In this document: positions 7,966-14,702 of the stretch, one piece after another
Numbering within the stretch: the first letter of the stretch is position 1
Layout: every line of letters starts with the position of its first letter
Assembly: GCA_000482145.1 (NCBI GenBank)
Contig: AUXH01000411.1
Span: 1-17,543, forward strand
Length of the DNA: 17,543 nucleotides
Origin: Strigomonas culicis
Lineage: Eukaryota; Euglenozoa; Kinetoplastea; Trypanosomatida; Trypanosomatidae
Direction: 5' to 3'
The notes under the pieces: generated by a model
What the model saw: only the letters and a program-made list of their open reading frames with translations
Database searches by the model: none
Told to the model about the DNA's origin: nothing
Program-made: the position numbers and the translations under genes

Positions 7966-8279
7966 GTTTCAAGGGAGGGCAACGACGGGAGCAAACTTCG
8001 GACTTCCTTCAGAGCGTGTGGAGAACGAAAAGGAGAGAGAAAGAGAGAACGAGAATAAGCAGTTTTCGCTGTCCAGCATATTTCACAGAAAAGAGATGTG
8101 CAGCAGATCGCTGTCAAAAAGAAGGAGAAAAGGGAAATCATGCACGATGCAAAAGGAGAATCGATGCAGTGAATAATCTAACAGGTATCTAGAACATGTA
8201 AATCAATCGTGTACAATGTGACATTGCAGAGCGTGATGTATGCATGTGAGAAGGAGATACAGAGAGACATCCAGGGACT
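7966..8279. other. Intergenic spacer upstream of the NDK7-like gene
   Basis: Contains a long purine run on the plus strand (8020-8055) that is the NDK7 acceptor tract. The remainder is unremarkable 3' UTR of the coiled-coil gene. Confidence 0.7.
8007..8055 (-). promoter_or_regulatory. Predicted trans-splice acceptor of the NDK7-like gene
   Basis: A ~35-base CT-rich tract on the minus strand is followed by the first AG at 8007-8008 (a second AG lies at 8003-8004). The 5' UTR is ~41 bases and has no upstream ATG. Confidence 0.65.
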
Positions 8280-8819
8280 CTACTTCGCCGTCTTTCGAAT
8301 TTTACGAAGGCGTTGCATTTCCAGTTCATTCCGCTTCATCTCATTCTCGATGCGCTCCCGCTTCCGCGTAAGGTCACAGATGGCGCGATTTCGCTCCTTG
8401 CTGGCCGCCGCGTTGTCTTGCATCTTGTTGCGAAACTCGTGCAAGGCGGCCGAGTTCTTGGAAGAGATGAACTTTGCCTGGCAGCACGTTTTTTCAATAC
8501 GCTCTTGTAGTTTTTCTATCTTCTCTGCGTTACTAACCTGCTGCTCTTGCAAGTACGCAATACGCTCCTCGGTATCTTTATATTCCACCTCGAACTGCTC
8601 CATGTGCTGCAGCAAGACCGCGAGAATGTGAGAGGGGAGCGTTGCGAGGCTCTGCCGTCCAGCGTCATCCAGCAGACCGCGCAGCTGCAGCGCGTCCACT
8701 GCTGCCTCCAGTGCATGTAGCTGACCATCGCGCACCTCCTGGTCCGCGTGGATCATGGCCCGTTCGAAGGCCGCCTCCTCGCCATAGTCCCAGACGGCAC
8801 GCACAGCCTCCACTTCCAT
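8280..8819 (-). CDS. Coiled-coil protein, 179 aa, function unknown
   Basis: I do not recognise a named family. Residues 1-65 are acidic and Ala/Leu-rich and probably helical. From ~68 to the end the sequence is one long charged helix with heptad-like spacing (ILAVLLQHMEQFEVEYKD, then YLQEQQVSNAEKIEKLQERI, then repeated Arg/Lys/Glu). It ends in a strongly basic tail (MQRLRKIRKTAK). Two adjacent Cys (residues ~111-112) interrupt the coil. There is no signal peptide or membrane segment. It sits between a calcyphosin-like and an NDK7-like gene, both of flagellum-associated families, so a cytoskeletal role is plausible but unproven. The start ATG 8819 is the first ATG after either of two candidate acceptors. 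Confidence 0.85.
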   Translation of the reverse strand: MEVEAVRAVWDYGEEAAFERAMIHADQEVRDGQLHALEAAVDALQLRGLLDDAGRQSLATLPSHILAVLLQHMEQFEVEYKDTEERIAYLQEQQVSNAEKIEKLQERIEKTCCQAKFISSKNSAALHEFRNKMQDNAAASKERNRAICDLTRKRERIENEMKRNELEMQRLRKIRKTAK

Positions 8820-9141
8820 TGAACAATAAGGTGACGTAAGAGGATAGAGAGAGAGAGCTATATGGGTGAAATGCGCAGATTCTCCGCAACAGAACAGCCA
8901 TCGCGAGAATAAGAAAGAGAAGGAGGAGATAAATAGAAAGAAATTATATGCTGTAATACATCGTTTCTATAGGTGTGTATGTATAGCATTCCTTTCAAAG
9001 AATGCGCAATACATGAGACGCGGCGCCCAATTGTTTTCTTTTTTTGTTCTGTTTCTTTTTGATTCCCTATATACGAATGAAAATGGGTATGTATTGTATG
9101 CCTTATTTACATGTGTGCATATAAACGTCAGTAGAGGTGGT
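8820..9141. other. Intergenic spacer upstream of the coiled-coil gene
   Basis: Carries the acceptor tract 8905-8943 and an A/T-rich stretch to 9125. No further feature seen. Short frames here are not supported. Confidence 0.7.
8858..8943 (-). promoter_or_regulatory. Predicted trans-splice acceptor of the coiled-coil gene
   Basis: The pyrimidine tract on the minus strand (8943 to 8905) is followed by a first AG at 8882-8883 (GGAG) and another at 8858-8859 (TATAG). Neither leader contains an ATG before 8819. The ATG at 8899-8901 is upstream of both. Confidence 0.5.
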
Positions 9142-10410
9142 TCAGGCGGCGCCGCCGAAGCCGGGCCACTGTCGCACTAACAGCTGCTCGAAGTCCTTGT
9201 CGAGCTGCACCTTCTCGCTCTGCGGCAGGTACCACTCCAGCACCTCCTCTACGGTCACCTTTCCCCTGGGTGCGCTGCGCGCGTCCCACCCACTCAGGAA
9301 GTCGCTCTTCTCGGAGCCGTCTTTCGCTTTGAACCTGCGCTGGAACTCGAGCACGTCCACGCGCCCATGCACGTCCTTGGCCGGGAACACGCTGTACCAC
9401 ACGCGCTCCACCATCATCGCGCGCGCGGCGGGCAGGTGGGGCACCAGCAGCTCCAAGTACAAGAGGTAGTCTACCGTGCCATCGCCGTTCGTGTCCAGCA
9501 CACTAAGCAAGTCTGTGTTTTCTATATACACACGCGATTGGCGCAGCGCGTTCAAGAAGTCCCCCTGCGAGAGAAAGGTCGTCTCGGCCAGGTCGGCGCT
9601 CCGCAGCGCGGCCGACAGGCGCCTAATGGCGAGCGTGGACGCCAGCACGACGGGCCGGTGGCGGTCCAGCAGGAGCGACCGCAGCGCCGTCTCATTCTTC
9701 TTCGCGCTCGTCACCGCGTCCTTCTCCCGCAGGTTTTGGTTCGTTCGGAAGGTGCGCTGCGCGGTCTGACCGAGAGCGAGCGTCGTGGAGAAGGCCTCGC
9801 ACACGCCCGGCATCTCCCACACGCCGCGCAGCATCGCCACAAAACCCTCGTCCTCGTAGTAGGAGGCCGACACGCCGGCGTAGTATTGCTCGTACTCTTG
9901 CGGGCTTACGACGCCGTCCGGGTTAGTCGCCTCGTTGAACGTCGCGGCGAACTCGTTGTACACATCCTCCGCGGACCGCTCCCCCTTCACCACATCGGGA
10001 TGGCGGTCCGCGCGATAGTGCTGCTGGAGGTACTCCACCTCCACGCTGCCGTTCGCGCCCTTGTGGAAGCTGCGCCACGCGCGCTGCAGCCACGCCCGTC
10101 GGATCGCCGTCATGTCGTAGCGTAGCGCGGCGAGGAAGTCCGTGGGGTCGATCGTGTTGCTGCCGTGGCGGTCCAGGTGCTTGAAGACGATCTTCACCTC
10201 CGCCGGGGTGAGGTTGACGCCGTTCTCCGCGAGCGCGCTGCAGAAGACCCCCTCCGCCACCTGCAAGCCGCCGGCGTCGTTGGACACGCCAAGGGCGCGA
10301 CTGATGCTACGCAGGCCGTTGATCGAGGACGGGCCTCGCAGCAGCAGCCGCTTGCTCTTGTCCACTATGGCCTGGAAGTGGTTGGCCGTAATGAGAGCGG
10401 TATTCATCAT
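9142..10410 (-). CDS. Calcyphosin-like EF-hand protein with internal duplication
   Basis: 422 residues, about twice the length of calcyphosin. The N-terminal half (~18-200) follows calcyphosin closely: KSKRLLLRGPSSINGLRSIS, a second EF-like loop DRHGSNTIDPTD (80-91), DFLAALR, then HPDVVKGERSAEDV, a loop around 160-171 (ATNPDGVVSPQE), and YYAGVSASYYEDEGFVAML. The C-terminal half (~260-422) repeats this layout: SQGDFLNALRQS, the loop DTNGDGTVDYLL (306-317), MMVERVWYSVF, and KVTVEEVLEWY. Most loops look degenerate; the best one ends in Leu317 rather than the usual Glu, so calcium binding may be weak. The frame extends seven codons 5' only by way of GTG. The acceptor AG at 10467-10468 makes ATG 10410 the first ATG (Met-Met). 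Calcyphosins occur in motile cilia elsewhere; a flagellar calcium role is inferred. Confidence 0.9.
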   Translation of the reverse strand: MMNTALITANHFQAIVDKSKRLLLRGPSSINGLRSISRALGVSNDAGGLQVAEGVFCSALAENGVNLTPAEVKIVFKHLDRHGSNTIDPTDFLAALRYDMTAIRRAWLQRAWRSFHKGANGSVEVEYLQQHYRADRHPDVVKGERSAEDVYNEFAATFNEATNPDGVVSPQEYEQYYAGVSASYYEDEGFVAMLRGVWEMPGVCEAFSTTLALGQTAQRTFRTNQNLREKDAVTSAKKNETALRSLLLDRHRPVVLASTLAIRRLSAALRSADLAETTFLSQGDFLNALRQSRVYIENTDLLSVLDTNGDGTVDYLLYLELLVPHLPAARAMMVERVWYSVFPAKDVHGRVDVLEFQRRFKAKDGSEKSDFLSGWDARSAPRGKVTVEEVLEWYLPQSEKVQLDKDFEQLLVRQWPGFGGAA

Positions 10411-10466
10411 CTTTGGTACGGTGATGTTCACGTATGTGTGTGACGAATCCCCTGTTTTTGATGTAT

Positions 10467-10487
10467 CTAAAGAAAAACGAAAGAGGA
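10467..10487 (-). promoter_or_regulatory. Predicted trans-splice acceptor of the calcyphosin-like gene
   Basis: The minus strand reads CTCTTTCGTTTTTCTTTAG with AG at 10467-10468. The leader is 56 bases with no ATG before 10410, which decides the start. Confidence 0.7.
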
Positions 10488-10631
10488 TGACGACGAGAGA
10501 ACAGCGACTGTGAAAACAGACAGGAAAATAAAGCCGTCGTGCCGCTACAAGGTAATGACTTGGACTGAAACGATTGTATCACTAGAACACTATATGGAAA
10601 GCAGCGCATGATACTCTTACGAGAAGAATTG

Positions 10632-10665
10632 CGTATGTGTGTGTATGTGTGTGTAAGTATGTGTA
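10632..10665. repeat. Imperfect (TG)n tract
   Basis: TG units interrupted by TA steps on the plus strand, in non-coding spacer. Confidence 0.85.
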
Positions 10666-10853
10666 CAGTTGGTATAATTCACCTTTACATAGAATTGTAA
10701 TAAGAATACATGGTCATCCATTATTTTACACATGAATGCTATGAGGCGAGCATTCAAAAGTCTGCAGCCTTCCAGAAAGGAGAGGGAAGAAAAGAGGGAT
10801 AAAAGAGAACGTGAGGGCGAGCTATAGATGTACCCTTTTCCGTTCCACCCACA

Positions 10854-11705
10854 CTATTGACTTTCCTGCTTCATCGTAGATTTCCCGTACTGTGTGTAAG
10901 GGTTGATGCTAAGCTCATGCTTCTTCTCCACCTGAGCGGCTGCGACGGCCACCGGGTCTACATCGATCCACTCCTTCTTATTCTTCATCGTGAACGTCTT
11001 GAGACCGCCCACTGTCTGGAAGAGTGTCATCTCCGTCTCTTCCTTGGCATCACGTTGCATTTGTTTTTGCCTACGCGTCTCCAGGTTGAGCTCCTTTACT
11101 CGCTTTTCAGGCGCCACGTAGTTCGACTCGTTCATCACCCCTAGCTTGGTCTTGTTGAGCTCCTTGTAGTCCAGGTCACGCTTCTCCGCCACAAAGCGAT
11201 TCGCGGCATGGCCTTCTAAAGAGGTGCTGCCTTGCCACCCATTGCGCTTCTGCCGCTTGTCGGGGGCGTTGTCCTCGACAATGGTTTTCGCCAGAAAGCT
11301 TAACGGCGGCTGCTTATCCTTCAGCGCGTCGCACTTGTACGTGTAGCGATTGAGTGTACTCGCCTTGGCCGTGTTCTCGCTCCACTGTGGCGGCCGGTCG
11401 TTGCGCAGGTGTGCGGTGTTCTTCACGCGGTCGGGGAAGTGGCTCGTGATGACGTCGACGCCCTGGTACGTGGTGGTGGTGTGGCTCTGCGCGTGCTGCG
11501 GGAAGGGGTGGGCCTCATCGACGGTGGAGGCGTTCCAGCGAGGCAGCTGCCCCTCGCCGGGGGCGCTCTTAAACTTCCGCACCTCGCGACGCCGCGCGAC
11601 GACCGGGCTCTCCTTCGGAAGCCGCTCGAACGCACGGTCCTGCAAGCTGTACATGCCATCACGGTTCTTTTCTACAGCGGTCGCCTTCTGGAACGACTCG
11701 GTCAT
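10854..11705 (-). CDS. Hypothetical protein, 283 aa, polar and extended
   Basis: I recognise no family. The protein is hydrophilic, with no membrane segment or signal peptide. It is rich in Lys, Asn, Gln, Thr and scattered aromatic residues, with many short turn-like patches (GMYSLQDRAFERLPKESPVV near 17-36; TTTTYQGVDVITSHFPDRV near 76-94; RNDRPPQWSENT near 101-112; NRYTYKCDA near 119-127). A charged helical segment spans ~200-225, and the C-terminus ends ELSINPYTQYGKST. This composition, small with repeated short hydrophobic anchors and little predicted core, resembles microtubule-lumen or other filament-lining flagellar proteins, but that is only a resemblance in style. ATG 11705 is the first ATG after a clear acceptor at 11789-11790. 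Confidence 0.83.
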   Translation of the reverse strand: MTESFQKATAVEKNRDGMYSLQDRAFERLPKESPVVARRREVRKFKSAPGEGQLPRWNASTVDEAHPFPQHAQSHTTTTYQGVDVITSHFPDRVKNTAHLRNDRPPQWSENTAKASTLNRYTYKCDALKDKQPPLSFLAKTIVEDNAPDKRQKRNGWQGSTSLEGHAANRFVAEKRDLDYKELNKTKLGVMNESNYVAPEKRVKELNLETRRQKQMQRDAKEETEMTLFQTVGGLKTFTMKNKKEWIDVDPVAVAAAQVEKKHELSINPYTQYGKSTMKQESQ

Positions 11706-11788
11706 CGCGAAGACAACGCCGCTTTTTTTTTTGTTCTTTAATAGATGTAGGTATATATGGATAGAGCTGTTTGCAACTTCTCACACGT

Positions 11789-11818
11789 CTGAAGCAAATA
11801 ATAATAAAAAAAGATGAT
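11789..11818 (-). promoter_or_regulatory. Predicted trans-splice acceptor of the 283-residue gene
   Basis: A T-rich tract on the minus strand ends in TTTGCTTCAG with AG at 11789-11790. The 5' UTR is ~83 bases without an ATG. It contains an A10 run close to the start. Confidence 0.65.
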
Positions 11819-11919
11819 CACACTCATAGGAAACAAAAAATGTGGGAAGGGGAAGAGGGTGGGAGACAGTGCACATAAACAGCACGGTTCGAAGCAACAA
11901 ACAGTAAAACAAAACAAGT

Positions 11920-11932
11920 AAAAAAAAAAAAA
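11920..11932. repeat. Poly(A)13 run
   Basis: Thirteen consecutive A on the plus strand in the PTEN 3' UTR (a T-run on the sense strand). Confidence 0.9.
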
Positions 11933-12030
11933 CGTACACGAGAATCAAACTATACATGCTCAGCGAGCTATTATAAAAACAAGTAGTAGTTCAGCTGTAA
12001 TGATGCATAAACAAACAACCAATAGAAGAA

Positions 12031-13248
12031 TCAAGCCATTTGCGGCTCCTCCACCTTGGCAAACGTGAGCTTCACACATAGTTCCTTGCCCACATTTTCG
12101 GTGACCAGTGCATCTACGTCTTGCTCACTAAACTGCACTGTGCATCGTGGCTCAAAGCAACAAAAGAAAGTGTGCAGCGCTATCGAAAATGCGGCAGATT
12201 CGAAGCCACGCAAAACAAATGGTTTCCGCTTATAAAAGAGAATTCTAATGTCCCCGCAAAGTTTCGCGGTGCCGGGTGGGAGATCAAAAAGACATTTGGA
12301 GTATGCCACGAGAGGGCCCTGGGGAAGATGGGATCGAGAGTCCAAGAGCACAACCGGACTACCCAAGGTACCCTCCCTTGGCTCCGGTGGTGGGGCGTCG
12401 CCGCGGTGGTGGTCACGGTCGTGCCCAGCCGAGTCCGCGCGGCGAGAGCCAAGTACGAGGAAGTAGACATCGTGGGCCTCCGACACTTTATGGAACGCGG
12501 GCGAGAAGACCTCCACACCCAGTAAGCGCACCACACTGTCCCGCATGGGGGGCGGCCGTCCAGCGAGACAACCCCGCATGTGCTCAAAGTAGTGCACGTA
12601 GCGGCGCTGCGACGGCACCGTCATCCCGGAGCCGTCCACCGTCCGCATGTGGTCGAAGTACGCGATCGCGGCGGCCGCGCCGGGGAGCACGTCCGGGTAC
12701 GCGGCCAGCAGCAGGCACGACAGCATGAGCCCGGTGCGCCCCTTTCCCGCCTTGCAGTGCACGACGACCACGCGGTCGGCGCTCCCCGCGGCCGCGGGCG
12801 GGGCGGCGCCGAGCCACTGCAGCGCATCGGCCACAAAGTCGCGCACGAGAGCGAGGGACGGCACGCCGTGGTCGTCGAACGGGTAGCGCGTGCAGCGGCC
12901 GTGAAAGGTGCGCGCCGCGTCGTAGTGCATCTCGCTACACAAGTTGTACACCCAGTAGCGGTCGCCGTGGCGCGCGTCGAGGAAGCGCTCGACCTCCCCC
13001 ATCGGGTTGCGGTAGTAGTGTCCGGCGCCCTGGGCCGGGTAGCCCATCGCGATGATATTCGGTGTGATGTACGTGAGGTCGAGGTTGAAGTGCGTGTCGA
13101 CCCACCGCCGCTTGTTCTGGCTCACGCACGTGCGGAGCCACGAGAGCAACGCGCTGGGGCGGGGCGCACCGACCGAGGGCGGCTCCCGGGCCGCTGGCAT
13201 CGGCTCAGCACTCGACGGCGGACTGCCAGCAGGCGATGCTGTCGCCAT
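12031..13248 (-). CDS. PTEN: PTEN-family phosphoinositide 3-phosphatase
   Basis: 405 residues, same size class as human PTEN. After a Pro/Ala-rich N-terminus comes the phosphoinositide-binding motif VSQNKRRW (42-49), then LDLTYITPNIIAMGYPA (57-72) and YRNPM. The acid loop is YPFDDHG (122-128; likely general acid Asp126). The P-loop HCKAGKGRTG (164-173, catalytic Cys165) is identical to the PTEN signature, including both Lys that favour PIP3. The C2 domain follows (~240-400), recognisable by LCGDIRILFYKR (330-341) and by ALHTFFCCFEP and FSEQDVDALV. A low-complexity insert (~268-295, His/Asp/Arg/Pro-rich) interrupts C2. The protein stops soon after C2 and lacks the long regulatory tail. Its predicted role is dephosphorylating PIP3 at membranes. 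The 3' part of the gene is clearly less GC-rich than the phosphatase part. ATG 13248 is the first in-frame ATG. Confidence 0.96.
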   Translation of the reverse strand: MATASPAGSPPSSAEPMPAAREPPSVGAPRPSALLSWLRTCVSQNKRRWVDTHFNLDLTYITPNIIAMGYPAQGAGHYYRNPMGEVERFLDARHGDRYWVYNLCSEMHYDAARTFHGRCTRYPFDDHGVPSLALVRDFVADALQWLGAAPPAAAGSADRVVVVHCKAGKGRTGLMLSCLLLAAYPDVLPGAAAAIAYFDHMRTVDGSGMTVPSQRRYVHYFEHMRGCLAGRPPPMRDSVVRLLGVEVFSPAFHKVSEAHDVYFLVLGSRRADSAGHDRDHHRGDAPPPEPREGTLGSPVVLLDSRSHLPQGPLVAYSKCLFDLPPGTAKLCGDIRILFYKRKPFVLRGFESAAFSIALHTFFCCFEPRCTVQFSEQDVDALVTENVGKELCVKLTFAKVEEPQMA

Positions 13249-13290
13249 TCAAAAGGAAAATAGAAGCGTGCTTTCGATGTTCCGCTACAA

Positions 13291-13296
13291 TTACAT
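13291..13296 (-). promoter_or_regulatory. ATG-TAA start-stop element in the PTEN 5' UTR
   Basis: On the minus strand AGTATGTAAT places a stop directly after an ATG, 42 bases before the PTEN start at 13248 and downstream of the predicted acceptor. If translated, ribosomes would pause and terminate here, which could damp PTEN expression. Confidence 0.4.
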
Positions 13297-13323
13297 ACTG
13301 TATGGTGTGTTGTACACCTTTTT

Positions 13324-13343
13324 CTTTTAAAGAGAAAGAAAGA
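13324..13343 (-). promoter_or_regulatory. Predicted trans-splice acceptor of PTEN
   Basis: The minus strand reads CTTTCTTTCTCTTTAAAAG with AG at 13324-13325, giving a ~75-base 5' UTR. Later AGs (CATACAG, TTGTAG) are possible alternatives; the last one would exclude the start-stop element. Confidence 0.5.
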
Positions 13344-13559
13344 CGTATACGGGCCACCTCAATGCCCTATATAGATATACATATATTTACACGCCACAGG
13401 AAGGGGGGCAGAGCGTGAGTTACACGGAAAGAGAGAGATGGGCACACCATTGGCACCGCAGCTAACGGTACTAGTACACGATTCGGGAAATGGGTATGGG
13501 TGACGTCCGATCCGTCTGTTAGTTTACACTGTTAAACACTACAAGTGTTATTTTAGATG

Positions 13560-14069
13560 TCAAGTATGTGAAAAGATATTTCGTCCGCCGTTTCGTAGCA
13601 TAAACAGAGATTTGATGGACAGCTCATTCGTCCGAGCGCCCACTACACGGTACACACAACGGCCATCGAGAAACATTAACGTAGTGGGATACGTGATGAT
13701 GTTGTACGCATCCACTAAGCGCGGCGCCTCCGGCCCTGGAACGAGGGCCAGCTTTACCTCGTCCGGATTGCCGAGGTTTAGGGCGTTGATGGAGGACACG
13801 AAGCTGCGCATGATCGGGTCCTTCACCAGGGTGTTGGCCGTCGTCTCGCTGCTGGAGCCTGACTGCTTCTGTGACGCCGCCTTTGGTGCCTGCGTCTCCG
13901 ATTCGCCGCTGTGCACCATGACAAGCACCCCCTTCGTTTTGTAGAATTGCATGAACTCACGGAGGACGCCCTCGTTTGGCAGCTCCGAGATCTCGTAGCC
14001 GGAGGTGGGCGGCTTTGACACCTTCATAATCTTCGTGATGAAGCGGTTCAGCCCGGTCCTTCGCAGCAT
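13560..14069 (-). CDS. Thioredoxin-fold protein without CxxC, probably mitochondrial
   Basis: 169 residues. The N-terminus MLRRTGLNRFITKIMK is basic and amphipathic, as in mitochondrial presequences. The thioredoxin-like core is recognised by the strand GVLVMVHSGES (47-57), where a thioredoxin would have WCGPC; here both Cys positions appear to be Ser (Ser54, Ser57). It is followed by a polar low-complexity insert (58-82), VKLALVPG, and the cis-Pro strand NIITYPTTLMFLDG (Pro128). The protein cannot act as a dithiol oxidoreductase through that site and may be structural, for example in a large mitochondrial complex. The frame stays open upstream to 14369 and encodes hydrophobic residues, but a strong acceptor (AG 14099-14100) lies in between, so ATG 14069 is preferred. 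A similar presequence occurs in the next gene upstream. Confidence 0.8.
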   Translation of the reverse strand: MLRRTGLNRFITKIMKVSKPPTSGYEISELPNEGVLREFMQFYKTKGVLVMVHSGESETQAPKAASQKQSGSSSETTANTLVKDPIMRSFVSSINALNLGNPDEVKLALVPGPEAPRLVDAYNIITYPTTLMFLDGRCVYRVVGARTNELSIKSLFMLRNGGRNIFSHT

Positions 14070-14384
14070 GTCGGCTAGATACCCTGCAACGGATAAAGCT
14101 AAGAAAGAGAAGAGAGAGTCACTCAGAATTAATGGACTTCCTTTTGAAGAGATGAGAAAGACAAGAGAAAAGATAAAAAAAAAGATAATGTGTAAATAAA
14201 GAGAGGGATTGAAGTGCCCACGTTCACAGGACGTAAATTGGTTCATTCCTTTGTTTTCACACGATTGTTTTGGAGTTGTTGATATACTTATTGCCAAGAC
14301 ATGCAATATCATTAATATGTAATTGATAGCTAAGAGGACAATCGTTTTCTTCTCACACCAAACAGCCATGTGATTAAGCGCCTA
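14070..14384. other. Intergenic spacer upstream of the thioredoxin-like gene
   Basis: Contains the acceptor tract of the thioredoxin-like gene and the short 3' UTR of the 105-residue gene. A hydrophobic open frame crosses most of it in phase with the thioredoxin-like gene but is judged untranslated. Confidence 0.6.
14099..14118 (-). promoter_or_regulatory. Predicted trans-splice acceptor of the thioredoxin-like gene
   Basis: The minus strand reads CTCTCTCTTCTCTTTCTTAG with AG at 14099-14100, giving a 29-base 5' UTR before ATG 14069. Confidence 0.7.
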
Positions 14385-14702
14385 TTAGGTCTTCCAGCCG
14401 GCATTCTTCTCATACTCGATACGCATGCGCTTTTCCTCCTCGGGAGAAGGTGTGGGAAACATGAATATCAACACGATAAACATGATTGGCACTAAAATCA
14501 TCTGAATCTTGAGCATCTTGATCGCCTCCGTTTTGACCTTTCCCTTCATGGAGTTGTCCTGGCCTGGGAAGCGATCCGTGCTGTGGCTGGAGAAAGGCTC
14601 GGATGAGGACGACGCGGCGGACGCGCCGGCGGCGGCTCCCTCGGCCGCCAGGAGCCGCTGTGAGCAGCGCAGCACCAAAGCGCGCTGAGTCCGGCGAAGC
14701 AT
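14385..14702 (-). CDS. Small single-pass protein, probably mitochondrial, 105 aa
   Basis: Not recognised by name. The N-terminus (MLRRTQRALVLRCSQRLLAA) is Arg-rich and amphipathic without acidic residues, a good mitochondrial presequence. A Ser/Ala-rich linker follows. One hydrophobic segment (~68-82: MILVPIMFIVLIFMF) is preceded by Lys-rich sequence (KGKVKTEAIKMLK) and followed by a charged C-terminus (PSPEEEKRMRIEYEKNAGWKT). The layout of presequence, basic stretch, one helix and charged tail is common among accessory subunits or assembly factors of inner-membrane respiratory complexes; which one cannot be told from sequence. ATG 14702 lies 28 bases after the acceptor AG at 14731-14732. The gene ends 315 bases before the thioredoxin-like gene. 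Confidence 0.85.
   Translation of the reverse strand: MLRRTQRALVLRCSQRLLAAEGAAAGASAASSSSEPFSSHSTDRFPGQDNSMKGKVKTEAIKMLKIQMILVPIMFIVLIFMFPTPSPEEEKRMRIEYEKNAGWKT

Larger units (their letters stand above)
10411..10853. other. Intergenic spacer upstream of the calcyphosin-like gene
   Basis: Contains the calcyphosin acceptor near 10467 and an imperfect (TG)n stretch at 10632-10665. The rest is A/T-rich 3' UTR of the 283-residue gene. No RNA gene or credible ORF. Confidence 0.7.
11706..12030. other. Intergenic spacer between PTEN and the 283-residue gene
   Basis: Holds the acceptor near 11789, a T10 run on the plus strand (11723-11732) inside the 5' UTR, and an A13 run at 11920-11932. Nothing else seen. 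Confidence 0.7.
13249..13559. other. Intergenic spacer upstream of PTEN
   Basis: Contains the PTEN leader with a start-stop element (13291-13296), the acceptor near 13324, and otherwise plain 3' UTR of the thioredoxin-like gene. Confidence 0.7.

Noticed and set aside
9367..10125. 252-codon plus-strand frame opposite the calcyphosin-like gene
   Set aside because: The minus frame matches calcyphosin throughout; this is its antisense shadow.
11883..11896. GGTTCGAA-type B-box-like string suggesting a tRNA
   Set aside because: No cloverleaf, A box or acceptor stem can be folded around it. A similar partial match near 16625 also fails.
12580..13263. 227-codon plus-strand frame opposite PTEN
   Set aside because: Val/Arg/His-rich shadow of the PTEN phosphatase domain.
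14070..14369. N-terminal membrane extension of the thioredoxin-like protein
   Set aside because: A strong pyrimidine tract and AG at 14099-14100 lie inside it, so the first ATG in the mRNA is 14069.
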